This document shows, piece by piece, positions 26,441 through 35,345 of a DNA stretch of 64,000 nt (its first letter is position 1; every line of letters starts with the position of its first letter). Source of the DNA: Bacillota bacterium (GTDB lineage: Bacteria > Bacillota > Clostridia > Acetivibrionales > DSM-1351); contig JAEWOH010000041.1 of the NCBI GenBank assembly GCA_023460955.1, positions 124,001-188,000 of the forward strand, given 5' to 3'. The translations under genes and the position numbers were made by a program. Under the pieces are notes generated by a model. That model made no database searches, was not told where the DNA came from, and worked only from the letters and a program-made list of their open reading frames with translations.

Positions 26441-29200
26441 ATGGGAAAATACGCGTTGGATATGAAGAGATATGCTGCTTTGGGTAGAGCTGTATCTGCA
26501 GAGAGTGCCGTGTTACTAAGAAATGAAAATGAGACTTTGCCTTTAAGAAAAGGTGATAAGGTCTCTGTTTTTGGCAGAATACAATTTAATTATTACAAGA
26601 GCGGAACAGGCTCCGGAGGAATGGTTAACACTGAATATGTCACAGGGATTCTGGATGCTCTGAAGTTTTGTGAAGAAGTAACCATTGACAAAGAGCTGTT
26701 AAAGATATACGAAGACTGGACAAGGGAACACCCCTTTGAACAGGGGCAGGGCTGGGGACAGGAACCCTGGTCACAGGCTGAGATGCCTCTTGCTGATGAA
26801 ATAGTAAAAGAAGCTGCAGAGCGTTCTGATATTGCGTTGGTTATTATAGGCCGGACAGCAGGAGAGGATCAGGACAACAAAGCAGAAGCAGGAAGCTACC
26901 TGCTGAGCAGCCTGGAAAATGAAATGCTGGAAAAAGTCTGCAGGTACTTTAAGCGAACTGCAGTCGTACTTAATGTAGGCAATATAATAGATATGAAGTG
27001 GGTCGACGAATACAAGCCCCAGGCTGCTCTTTATGTTTGGCAGGGCGGAATGGAGGGCGGCAATGGCGCTGTTGATGTGTTGACGGGCAGAGTAAATCCC
27101 TGCGGAAAGCTTCCTGATACAATAGCAGTAGATATTAAAGATTATCCATCAACAGCAAACTTTGGAGATGCCGACCAAGTGTTCTATGAAGAGGACATTT
27201 ATGTGGGCTACAGATACTTTGAGACCTTTGCAAAAGATAAAGTACTCTACCCCTTTGGCTTCGGCTTGTCCTATACGGAGTTTTCCGCTGAACCCATAAG
27301 CTTTAGAGACGAAAAGGAACAGGTATTCCTTACCGTAGCTGTCACCAACATAGGAAAGACTGCCGGCAAGGAAGTGGTTCAGGCTTACTTTTCTGCTCCA
27401 CAGGGCAGGTTGGGGAAACCAGCCAGAAGCTTGGCGGCTTTCGAGAAAACAAAGCTGCTCCTGCCGGGAGAAAGGCAAGAAATCACCTTTGCCATATCCA
27501 AACGTGAAATGGCTTCCTATGATGACAGCGGCTGTACCGGACACAAATCATGTTATGTTCTGGAGCCAGGCCGTTATGAAATATATGCCGGAAGTGATGT
27601 AAGAAGTGCAGTATTGGCAGGCGCTTTTAGTATTTCTCAGGAAATCGTAACAGAACAACTGGAGGAGGCAATAGCACCGGTTAAACCCTTTAATCGTATA
27701 AAGGCTTCCGGTGAAAATGGCTCTGTTGCTATAAAGAGAGAACCTGTGCCGCTTCGTACAGTAAATCCGGCTGAAAGAATTAAAGCCGACAGACCAGAAA
27801 CAATCCCTTATAAAGGGGAGCAGGGGCTTAAACTGGCGGATGTATATGATGGAAAGACTTCGATGGAAGCTTTCCTGAGTCAGCTGACGGATGAAGACCT
27901 GGCTTGTTTGGTGAGAGGGGAAGGTATGTGCTCCCCGAAGGTAACTCCGGGAACAGCAGCTGCTTTCGGAGGGGTTACAGAGTGCCTTGGAAAATTTGGT
28001 ATCCCAATAGGCTGTTGTGCCGACGGACCTTCGGGAATACGTATGGACTGTGGAACTCGGGCTTTCAGCCTTCCAAACGGAACAGCCATGGCTTCAACCT
28101 TTAACACTGCACTTATTGAAGAATTGTACCAAATGCTGGGCCTGGAACTACTCAGAAACAAGATAGATACCATTTTAGGCCCGGGAATGAATATACACCG
28201 TAATCCATTGAACGGAAGGAACTTTGAGTACTTTTCAGAAGATCCGCAGCTGACAGGAAAAATGGCAGCAGCACAACTCCGTGGATTACACAGCTATGGA
28301 ACAACAGGAACCATCAAGCACTTCGCTGCTAACAATCAGGAGTATAGACGCAACTTTATAGACTCCGTTGTGTCAGAAAGGGCATTGAGAGAAATCTACC
28401 TGAAGGGCTTTAAAATTGCTGTTGATGAAGGTAAGGCCTTTCTGGTAATGTCAACCTATGGCTCCTTAAATGGTCTTTGGACAGCCGGAAATTATGATTT
28501 GCTGACCACCGTTCTCCGTAAAGAATGGGGTTTTGACGGAATGGTTATGACAGATTGGTGGGCCAAGATTAATGACGAGGGTGAGGACGGAAGGCTAAAC
28601 AATACAGCTGCCATGATCCGCGGGCAGAATGATGTTTATATGGTTGTAAACGATTCGGAGACAAACAGTGCCGAGGATAATACCATTGAAGGACTGAAAG
28701 CTGGGACCATATCAAGAGGGGAGCTTCAGAGGTCGGCAGCCAATATATGCCGTACACTTATGAAATTGCCTGTTATGGACATATACCTGGAAAGGCTCTC
28801 GAAGGAAGAACTTGACGACCTGCAGAATGAATCCGATACGGAAAACATAGTGAACGATATAATCTATACTCCTGTTGGAACCGGGCTTACACTTGATGCC
28901 TCAGAGGTTAAAACAGACAGAGGTTCTGAAGCAACCTTCGGGCTGGAGTTTGAACAACAGAGAAATTACATTTTAGATTTAAATGTCAGGGCTGTTGCCC
29001 ATGAACTGGCTCAAATGCCGTTGTCGGTATTTATAGACAGTCAGCTGGTTAAGATACTGAATATTAACGGTACTAACGGAGAAAGGGTATGCCACTCGGT
29101 TGAGCTTGGAACTATAAAGAAAAAGACTGTCTGTCTCAGACTGTTCTTCGGACAAAGCGGAATGGAACTTGGACAGCTGAAAGTACAACTTAAGGCTTAA
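26441..29200 (+). CDS. GH3 beta-glucosidase, domain-permuted
   Basis: 919 aa. The domain order is reversed relative to most GH3 enzymes: the alpha/beta sandwich domain first (about 1-260: SAESAVLLRNENETLPLR, KADVIVV-like ERSDIALVIIGRTAGEDQDN), then a fibronectin-III-like domain (about 280-400), then the TIM-barrel (about 480-790: CADGPSGIRMD, FEYFSEDPQLTGKMA, GTIKHFAANNQEYRR). The nucleophile is D705 in GMVMTDWW. The last 110 residues form an extra beta domain. Ruminococcus and Butyrivibrio enzymes share this permutation. No signal peptide, so it likely hydrolyses imported oligosaccharides. Ribosome site GAGAGGG. Expressed alone. Confidence 0.92.
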   Translation: MGKYALDMKRYAALGRAVSAESAVLLRNENETLPLRKGDKVSVFGRIQFNYYKSGTGSGGMVNTEYVTGILDALKFCEEVTIDKELLKIYEDWTREHPFEQGQGWGQEPWSQAEMPLADEIVKEAAERSDIALVIIGRTAGEDQDNKAEAGSYLLSSLENEMLEKVCRYFKRTAVVLNVGNIIDMKWVDEYKPQAALYVWQGGMEGGNGAVDVLTGRVNPCGKLPDTIAVDIKDYPSTANFGDADQVFYEEDIYVGYRYFETFAKDKVLYPFGFGLSYTEFSAEPISFRDEKEQVFLTVAVTNIGKTAGKEVVQAYFSAPQGRLGKPARSLAAFEKTKLLLPGERQEITFAISKREMASYDDSGCTGHKSCYVLEPGRYEIYAGSDVRSAVLAGAFSISQEIVTEQLEEAIAPVKPFNRIKASGENGSVAIKREPVPLRTVNPAERIKADRPETIPYKGEQGLKLADVYDGKTSMEAFLSQLTDEDLACLVRGEGMCSPKVTPGTAAAFGGVTECLGKFGIPIGCCADGPSGIRMDCGTRAFSLPNGTAMASTFNTALIEELYQMLGLELLRNKIDTILGPGMNIHRNPLNGRNFEYFSEDPQLTGKMAAAQLRGLHSYGTTGTIKHFAANNQEYRRNFIDSVVSERALREIYLKGFKIAVDEGKAFLVMSTYGSLNGLWTAGNYDLLTTVLRKEWGFDGMVMTDWWAKINDEGEDGRLNNTAAMIRGQNDVYMVVNDSETNSAEDNTIEGLKAGTISRGELQRSAANICRTLMKLPVMDIYLERLSKEELDDLQNESDTENIVNDIIYTPVGTGLTLDASEVKTDRGSEATFGLEFEQQRNYILDLNVRAVAHELAQMPLSVFIDSQLVKILNINGTNGERVCHSVELGTIKKKTVCLRLFFGQSGMELGQLKVQLKA

Positions 29201-29302
29201 ACTGGCAACGGTACTAAGAGCTATTTTCAATAATGTGATTTTTTATCCATATATTGTATTTACAGCAAAAAATGCACTTAATATGACAAAATACGAAATG
29301 CA

Positions 29303-29392
29303 TTGGAAAGATGATTTGTTTATAATTTACATTAATTACTATAAAAGTTGAGGTAATAGTATGCAAATTATTAATGTAAATCATCTTTCCAA
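29303..29392. repeat. 15-bp inverted repeat enclosing an ABC gene start
   Basis: TTGGAAAGATGATTT (29303-29317) is the exact complement of AAATCATCTTTCCAA (29378-29392). The second arm lies inside codons 6-11 of the ABC ATPase, and its ribosome site and ATG (29361) fall within the 60-nt loop. Confidence 0.85.
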
Positions 29393-30356
29393 AAATTTTT
29401 CCTATTATAAAAAAGAGGCTGGCCTGAAAAACTCGGTAAAAAACCTCTTTCATAGGGAAAGCCTGATAAAGGAAGCTGTACGAGATATCTCCTTTCAAAT
29501 AAACGAAGGTGAAATCGTAGGTTTTCTCGGTCCGAATGGAGCAGGCAAGACAACAACGCTTAAAATACTGTCAGGAATATTGCTTCCTACAGAAGGCACT
29601 TCTACTGTATTGGGCTTTACACCCTGGGACAGAAAAAAAGAATTCAAAATGAACTTTTCAATTGTAATGGGTCAGAAAAGCCAGCTTTGGTGGGACTTAC
29701 CTGCAAATGAATCCTTACTTCTCAACAAGTATATTTATGAAATCGATGATAAAGAGTACAAAAAAACTCTTGAGGAGCTCTCAGAACTGCTGGATGTGAA
29801 AGAACTGCTGAAGATTCAGGTGAGAAGACTTTCCCTGGGGGAAAGAATGAAATTGGAACTTATTGCAGCTCTTATTCATAAGCCGAAAGTAATGTTTCTT
29901 GATGAACCTACCATTGGTCTTGATATCATATCTCAAAGAAAAATCCGGGAATTCCTTAAATATTACAATAATCAAACAAAGACTACAATACTTCTGACAA
30001 GTCATTATATGGATGACATCGAAGATATGTGCAACAGATCAATCATTATAAACCATGGACGGATAGTTTATGATGGTGAGTTGTCGAAAGTGAACCAAAT
30101 CTTCAGTCAAAAGAAAATACTCCGGCTTCAGCTTTCACCGGGAGTTGATGAAAAAGCTCTTGGTAAATTGGGTACTCTTAAGGAATTTACAGGTGCCGAG
30201 GCCATCCTTGAAATTGACAGGAAGGAACAGAATGAACGCGTAAAGCTGGTGCTGGACAGCTCTTTTGTTCAGGATTATACAGTTGAAGATGTTCCTCTGG
30301 AAGAGGGAATATCCTTAATATATCTCCAAGGGGGCGATGTTAATGGGCTCTCTTAG
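29361..30356 (+). CDS. ABC-2 exporter ATPase (NatA/YadG-like)
   Basis: 331 aa. Walker A GPNGAGKTT, Q-loop VMGQKSQLWW, signature RLSLGERMKLEL, Walker B VMFLDEPTIGLD, H-loop TSHYMDD. The long N-terminal insert (NFSYYKKEAGLKNSVKNLFH) and the degenerate LSLGE signature are typical of the COG4586 group that pairs with two ABC-2 permeases, which follow. GAGGTAAT is the ribosome site. The 3' end overlaps the next gene by 14 nt. Confidence 0.9.
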   Translation: MQIINVNHLSKNFSYYKKEAGLKNSVKNLFHRESLIKEAVRDISFQINEGEIVGFLGPNGAGKTTTLKILSGILLPTEGTSTVLGFTPWDRKKEFKMNFSIVMGQKSQLWWDLPANESLLLNKYIYEIDDKEYKKTLEELSELLDVKELLKIQVRRLSLGERMKLELIAALIHKPKVMFLDEPTIGLDIISQRKIREFLKYYNNQTKTTILLTSHYMDDIEDMCNRSIIINHGRIVYDGELSKVNQIFSQKKILRLQLSPGVDEKALGKLGTLKEFTGAEAILEIDRKEQNERVKLVLDSSFVQDYTVEDVPLEEGISLIYLQGGDVNGLS

Positions 30357-31152
30357 TAAATATATTAAGTCCTTTCAGATGGGGCTCCAAAGTGCAATGG
30401 AATACAGGACCGACTTTTTTTTAAGCATTTTAAGCGGTGGCTTTATTATTCTGATTCAGTGCTTCTTTTGGACTGCGGTTTTTTCAAGTTCCGACAATCC
30501 GATAGTGTACGGCTATACATATCCGCAAATGCTCTCATATTCCATTATGGCAGGTCTTGTGGCAAAGATGACCTCTACCGGCTTTGAGTGGGAGATTGCG
30601 GAGGATATAAAGAATGGTGGCCTTAATAAATTCATTGTTCAGCCTATTGGGTATTTATATTACAGGGTCTGCTGTTTTCTTGGCAGAAAGGTACTTCAAT
30701 TAGCGATACTTTTAATAATATCTGCTTTAGCTCTTACAGTTTGTGTCCTCAGTTTGAACCTGGAGATTGAATTTCTCAGAATAACTATTTTTTTCCCAGT
30801 CATTCTACTTTCAGTGTTACTTAACTTTCTAATATATTATTGTTTAAGCTCCCTTGCCTTTGTAATGGCTGAAGTGTGGGGTGTGTACTATGCTGCGGGG
30901 CAGGGAATTCTTATGCTGAGCGGAGGCATATTTCCTCTGGACATATTTGACGGAAGCGTCTTGCAAATACTGAATATACTGCCTTTCAGGTACCTTGTAT
31001 ATTTTCCGGCAAATATTATAAACGGGAGACTTACATTAGCCGAAATCCATAGCGGTTTAATTATACAAATTAGCTGGATTTTGATATTTATGTTTGTTTC
31101 AAGAGTGTGTTGGAATTGGGGCATGAAGAAATATGTGGCTGTGGGGGGCTGA
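30343..31152 (+). CDS. ABC-2 permease subunit (COG4587-like)
   Basis: 269 aa with about six TM segments (FFLSILSGGFIILIQCFFW; VLQLAILLIISALALTVCVL; FPVILLSVLLNFLIYYCLS; and three more). Pattern MEYRTDFFLSIL matches the ABC-2-type permeases of the YadH/DUF990 class. I prefer ATG 30343, eight bases after AAGGGGG, over ATG 30337. The stop is 4 bp before the next start. Confidence 0.85.
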   Translation: MGSLSKYIKSFQMGLQSAMEYRTDFFLSILSGGFIILIQCFFWTAVFSSSDNPIVYGYTYPQMLSYSIMAGLVAKMTSTGFEWEIAEDIKNGGLNKFIVQPIGYLYYRVCCFLGRKVLQLAILLIISALALTVCVLSLNLEIEFLRITIFFPVILLSVLLNFLIYYCLSSLAFVMAEVWGVYYAAGQGILMLSGGIFPLDIFDGSVLQILNILPFRYLVYFPANIINGRLTLAEIHSGLIIQISWILIFMFVSRVCWNWGMKKYVAVGG

Positions 31153-31156
31153 GACT

Positions 31157-31984
31157 GTGGGAATGATAAAATTGAATAAAGTTTTAAAGCAAATAAAAAA
31201 GCATTCTGTGATCTACTGTTTATTTATGAAAAACAGCCTTATGGGTTACATGGAATACAGAGCAAATTTGATCGCCGCATTGGTAATGGAGCTTGTATAC
31301 CTTCTATCCAAGCTGCTTTATCTTGTGGCAGTTTATCAAACAGGCATCACAATAAACGGTACAACACCCGATGAGATTATGCTGTTTACAGGTACATATA
31401 TTATAATGACAGCAGTATATACCGGTTTGTTTATGGATAATTTTTATAAGCTCCCGGAACATATCAGAAACGGTACACTGGATATTTATATAACAAAACC
31501 AATTTCACTACAGTTTATAACAACATTGAGACATGTAAATTTCGTACTGCCCATTCCAAATCTGATAGCCGGTATAACCTTGGTATTAACAGCCTGCAGA
31601 AGGTTGGGCATAACAATTGATTTTATTAGTGTTTCCGGTTACTTGCTGACCCTGTTAAGTTCAACCTTTATAACATATTCTGTATTTCTTATGCCACAGA
31701 TTCTATCGTTCTGGACGGTCAGATCGGGTGCAATAACGGAAATAGCAGATAGATGCTGGGATTTTAACAATATGCCAATGTCAATATACAATAAGTGGAT
31801 GCAGCGAGCAGGTGTGTTTATTATTCCTGTATTCTTTATAACCAATCTACCGAGTTTGTACCTGATAAGAAGGCTCGAGAACATATATACCTTGTGGCTT
31901 TTTGTAGCCCCGGTAATATTCATGCTATTTGTAAGAGGGTTTTGGAAGCATGCACTAAAAAATTATACCAGCGCCAGCAGTTAA
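31157..31984 (+). CDS. ABC-2 permease subunit (COG3694-like)
   Basis: About 275 aa, six or so TMs, with the same MEYRANLIAALVMELVYLL opening as its neighbour, so the two permeases probably form a heterodimer. The start is ambiguous: GTG 31157 lies eight bases after GGGGGG, ATG 31163 is 14 bases away, and an upstream ATG at 31133 overlaps the previous gene. Substrate unknown. Confidence 0.82.
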   Translation: MGMIKLNKVLKQIKKHSVIYCLFMKNSLMGYMEYRANLIAALVMELVYLLSKLLYLVAVYQTGITINGTTPDEIMLFTGTYIIMTAVYTGLFMDNFYKLPEHIRNGTLDIYITKPISLQFITTLRHVNFVLPIPNLIAGITLVLTACRRLGITIDFISVSGYLLTLLSSTFITYSVFLMPQILSFWTVRSGAITEIADRCWDFNNMPMSIYNKWMQRAGVFIIPVFFITNLPSLYLIRRLENIYTLWLFVAPVIFMLFVRGFWKHALKNYTSASS

Positions 31985-32294
31985 CACCGGCTGCAAGTTT
32001 GGAAAATATAATTTGGAGTTCACTTTAGAGTAAATAATAATTATATTAGTTCTTTATCTTGACGGATAAATGACATAGTTATACAATTGGGGTAGGATTA
32101 ACTAATTTGGAAATTAAAATTTCAGTTGGAAAGGAGTGGCTTAAAAGCAATGAATAAAATTAATTTCGAGGTGACCCTTAAATAACTGAATATGTAAAAG
32201 ATATTTACTGTTGCCGACCGTAATTTTAAACGGTTTGTTTCAGCGTGTCTTTTGCGAAAATTTTTAATAACCCTATAAAACCAATTTTAGAAGC

Positions 32295-32326
32295 AAAAGT
32301 ACGGTAAAGGTTATCGTACTTTTTTT
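32295..32326 (+). terminator. Intrinsic terminator 1
   Basis: AAAAGTACG (32295-32303) pairs with CGTACTTTT (32315-32323), followed by more T residues. Confidence 0.85.
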
Positions 32327-32328
32327 AT

Positions 32329-32362
32329 GTCCGAGGGGGTTGTTCCCCCTCGGACATTTTTT
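32329..32362 (+). terminator. Intrinsic terminator 2
   Basis: GTCCGAGGGGG (32329-32339) pairs with CCCCCTCGGAC (32345-32355), followed by ATTTTTT. One of the strongest hairpins in the window and only 3 bp after terminator 1. Confidence 0.92.
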
Positions 32363-32445
32363 ATAGTCAGCGACGTTATGAGTTCTCGGTCTTTGAGGGA
32401 GTGCCCCGTTGCTGTATATTTCTTAATTCAAGGAGTGTGTATAAA

Positions 32446-32718
32446 TTGAAATATAAAAATGCTAAAAAAATTCTACCTGAGTATCTTCTGAAAGAACTTC
32501 AGCAGTATGTCAGAGGTGAAATGATATATGTTCCCGGAGATGATATACCCAGAGCAGGCTGGGGAGAGGCTAACGGTACGAGAGAACAATATCTGATAAG
32601 AAACAATGAGATCATTAAGCTTTATAAAAGCGGTGTCAGCAAAGAGAAAATAGCTGACAGGTATCATCTCTCTGAATATAGTATCAAAAAGATAATTCAT
32701 GATAAAAAGATCCGATGA
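32446..32718 (+). CDS. Mor/CD3324-family DNA-binding protein
   Basis: About 90 aa. KNAKKILPEYLLKELQQYV, IYVPGDD and GWGEANGTREQYLIRNNEII match the CD3324 family, related to the Mor/C middle-gene activator of phage Mu. The C-terminus is an HTH (GVSKEKIADRYHLSEYSIKK). The start is TTG 32446, 11 bases after AAGGAG. It ends 1 bp before the convergent AraC-type gene. Confidence 0.8.
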   Translation: MKYKNAKKILPEYLLKELQQYVRGEMIYVPGDDIPRAGWGEANGTREQYLIRNNEIIKLYKSGVSKEKIADRYHLSEYSIKKIIHDKKIR

Positions 32719-32719
32719 A

Positions 32720-33979
32720 CTATATTCCAAAGGAGTTTCGTCCATAGTTCTGGCGAAATTCGAGAGGAGTCATGCCGGTAAACTTTTTAAATACGTTGTT
32801 AAAATGGTTCTGGTAGTTGTAACCTAGAGTGTAGGATATTTCCTGTATTGATTTTTGGGTAAAAATCAGTAGGTTTTTACCTTCCTCAATACGGATAAGG
32901 TTTATGTTTTCCAGCAGAGAGAGGCTTGTCTCTTTCTTAATGAGGCTTGATAGATAAACAGAATTCAAGTTAACATATTCCGCTAGTTTTTTAAGGGTAA
33001 TTTTTTCTTTGTAATGGCTTTTTATGTACTGCATTACCCGCTTTATATGAAGAGAATAGTTGTTGCCGTTTGAAATAGACACAAGGTAAGCTAAGGTTTC
33101 AAGAATATTTGCTGTCTTGAGAATTATTTCCTGGGGCGACTTCATATTATGGATATTTATTAGAAAATTGGAAGTCAAGCTCATAATTCTTTTATACGGG
33201 GCGTTGGCCTGAATGGCAAATACACTGGATACAGAGATGAGAACTATGCACCTATTCTTTAAAATTCTGTGGGTTTCATCGTTTGTCTTGTTCATCCAGA
33301 ACAAGTTTGAGTGATTGTTAAGGAGATCGATAATTCCGTCCATATTACCCTGCATAATCTTTTCCTTAATTTTAAGAGAAAAACTATATAAGAAATGGTT
33401 TTCAGTATCCTCATTTCCGTTCTTATAATTTTCGTTTATGATTGAATATACATAGGTATTGGAATCCTTGTTTCCAACTTCATGTACTGTCGAATACCAA
33501 TACTTCTCCTGGGACTGACTTAAAATAAGGAGAAGCTGAGCAAGGTAGCCTATCCTTGCTTCCGATACGAAAGGGAGAGTTCTTATAAGAGCCTCATACT
33601 TAGCCTTCCTATGCAAAGGGAGTGACTTATTTGTTATCAAGTCTTCGGTCATTCTTTTATCTGGAGAATAAGGAAGCATTGGTCCTGCTACAAAAGCACC
33701 TTTGTTCAGAGGGTCCTTATTTACAGCAACTATATATAATAGGCAGTTTTGTGTCCTGAAGGTACAAATATCAGGATATTCATCAACCTGTTTTATAAAC
33801 AAGTCATCCAGGTATTCAAGTATTTCAACGAAATCACCATACTCAAGTACAGGGAGATAATTAAAATTTTCGGAATGTACAGTGGGTATTGACTTAAGGT
33901 TGTCAAGGTACATTACGGGTATTTGGGTCGTTTCGGTGAAGGTATTTATTACTTTGCTGATGGTACTTATTTCAATCAT
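32720..33979 (-). CDS. AraC-family regulator with PocR-like N-terminus
   Basis: About 419 aa. C-terminal two-HTH AraC domain: IKSHYKEKITLKKLAEYVNL, VYLSSLIKKETSLSL, SIQEISYTLGYNYQNHFNNV and FKKFTGMTPLEFRQ. The N-terminal 170 residues are a possible ligand-sensor (GDFVEILEYLDDLF, VAVNKDPLNKGAFVAGPML). The start is the ATG at 33979, seven bases after AAGGA; the ATG two codons earlier overlaps that site. Targets unknown. Confidence 0.87.
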   Translation of the reverse strand: MIEISTISKVINTFTETTQIPVMYLDNLKSIPTVHSENFNYLPVLEYGDFVEILEYLDDLFIKQVDEYPDICTFRTQNCLLYIVAVNKDPLNKGAFVAGPMLPYSPDKRMTEDLITNKSLPLHRKAKYEALIRTLPFVSEARIGYLAQLLLILSQSQEKYWYSTVHEVGNKDSNTYVYSIINENYKNGNEDTENHFLYSFSLKIKEKIMQGNMDGIIDLLNNHSNLFWMNKTNDETHRILKNRCIVLISVSSVFAIQANAPYKRIMSLTSNFLINIHNMKSPQEIILKTANILETLAYLVSISNGNNYSLHIKRVMQYIKSHYKEKITLKKLAEYVNLNSVYLSSLIKKETSLSLLENINLIRIEEGKNLLIFTQKSIQEISYTLGYNYQNHFNNVFKKFTGMTPLEFRQNYGRNSFGI

Positions 33980-34253
33980 ATACATTCCTTTCTTGTGTAT
34001 GGAGGTATAAAAGAATATTTATTTCTTATAAAAAATCTTTATTTTAATTATATACTATAATATACAAAATGCTACAATAGTTACTATATTTTAACTTAAT
34101 GTTACAATTGTACGCATATACTATGTACAGTTATCAGTATAATAGCTTGTTTAATAAAAAATGCTTTAGAGATATTTCGTTTTTGAGTTTTCTAACTATC
34201 ACCACGTTCTTTAACCTATGATATTTAATTACGGCGTTCCTGGGGAGTTATCT

Positions 34254-35291
34254 ATGACTAAATTACGGGTTAGTGTATTTGATTGCAGATGCGGAGATGT
34301 AATAGCAAAGGATGTAATCAGTGACAAGGGATTAATTTTAGCAGCAGAAAATTTAGTGCTTAATGATTTTATTATTTCTAAATTTAAGACTATTGGGATT
34401 CTATCTGTTTGGATATATAAAGAAACCAGCAACTTGTATAGCTATTACGAAAAAAAGGAAAAAGCGGTTACAGGATACAAAGAGACGGTATTAGGAGTCA
34501 AAAACGTAATAAATAACATTGTATCTGGTAAAAGGTTTGATTATAAAGAAATGAGGGATATCGCTGTCACTATTAACAGAGACCTTGATATCGATATAAT
34601 TCTAAATTACCTTAATGAGATTAAAGGTTATGACGACTATACATATTCACACAGCGTTAATGTAGGCTTTTATTCAATGCTGATAGGAAAAAGGCTAAAA
34701 ATGCCCGATTCCCAACTGATTGACCTTATTCAGGCCGGTCTGCTGCATGATATCGGGAAGATAAAAATAGACAACCAACTCTTGAATAAACCGGGAAAAT
34801 TGACGGATGATGAGTTTGAAACTATTAAAAAGCACAGCATGCTGGGTTATGAGATATTAAATGATACACAAAGTATAAATAACGATATAAAAAAGGCTGT
34901 TCTAATGCATCATGAGAGAATTGACGGATCAGGTTATCCCCTGGGGGCAAAAGGCGATGAAATCGGAGAGTATGCCCGAATAGTAGCTATCTCGGATGTT
35001 TATGATGCTATGACCTCGGATCGTCCCTATAAAAAAAGAGCTACGCCTTTTGATGCCTTCCATATGTTTCTGACCTCGGGACTTTGTACTTTCTGTGCCA
35101 GAACTACACAGACATTTTTACTTAATTTTTCAACCCATCTTGTTGGTGCGAAGGTTCAACTAGACAGTGGCGATATTGGAGAAATAGTATACATACCTCC
35201 TCATGAAATTATTAATCCTATTGTCAGAATCGGATCAACCTTTAAGAAGTTAAGCATAAATGAAAGCCCGAGAATTGTTAGTTTCGTTTAA
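34254..35291 (+). CDS. HD-GYP domain protein (c-di-GMP phosphodiesterase)
   Basis: About 345 aa. HD-GYP signature: LLHDIGKIKID, HHERIDGSGYP and ISDVYDAMTSDRPYK, with metal-binding His/Asp intact. An N-terminal 100-residue domain opens with LRVSVFDCRCGDVIAKD. The C-terminus (VGAKVQLDSGDIGEIVYIPP) is a common tail in clostridial members. Start ATG 34254 with GGGGAG eight bases upstream; a longer frame starts at 34218 without a site. Predicted to hydrolyse c-di-GMP in the cytoplasm. Confidence 0.9.
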   Translation: MTKLRVSVFDCRCGDVIAKDVISDKGLILAAENLVLNDFIISKFKTIGILSVWIYKETSNLYSYYEKKEKAVTGYKETVLGVKNVINNIVSGKRFDYKEMRDIAVTINRDLDIDIILNYLNEIKGYDDYTYSHSVNVGFYSMLIGKRLKMPDSQLIDLIQAGLLHDIGKIKIDNQLLNKPGKLTDDEFETIKKHSMLGYEILNDTQSINNDIKKAVLMHHERIDGSGYPLGAKGDEIGEYARIVAISDVYDAMTSDRPYKKRATPFDAFHMFLTSGLCTFCARTTQTFLLNFSTHLVGAKVQLDSGDIGEIVYIPPHEIINPIVRIGSTFKKLSINESPRIVSFV

Positions 35292-35310
35292 ATGAATGTG
35301 CAAAAATTAA

Positions 35311-35336
35311 AAGGGCTCAGACAGAGCCCTTTTTGA
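35311..35336. terminator. Bidirectional terminator
   Basis: AAGGGCTC (35311-35318) and GAGCCCTT (35324-35331) between convergent genes, with A-rich and T-rich flanks on the two strands. Confidence 0.88.
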
Positions 35337-35345
35337 ATGATTTTT

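Larger units (their letters stand above)
31985..32445 (+). other. Intergenic region with two terminators
   Basis: 461 bp. The first 300 bases hold no recognisable gene; an 11-codon frame at 32151 with an AAAGGAG before it is the only marked ORF. Two stacked terminators follow (entries below), then the start region of the Mor-like gene. Confidence 0.6.

Noticed and set aside
32151..32186. 11-codon frame with AAAGGAG upstream
   Set aside because: Too short and without further support; only mentioned in the intergenic note.
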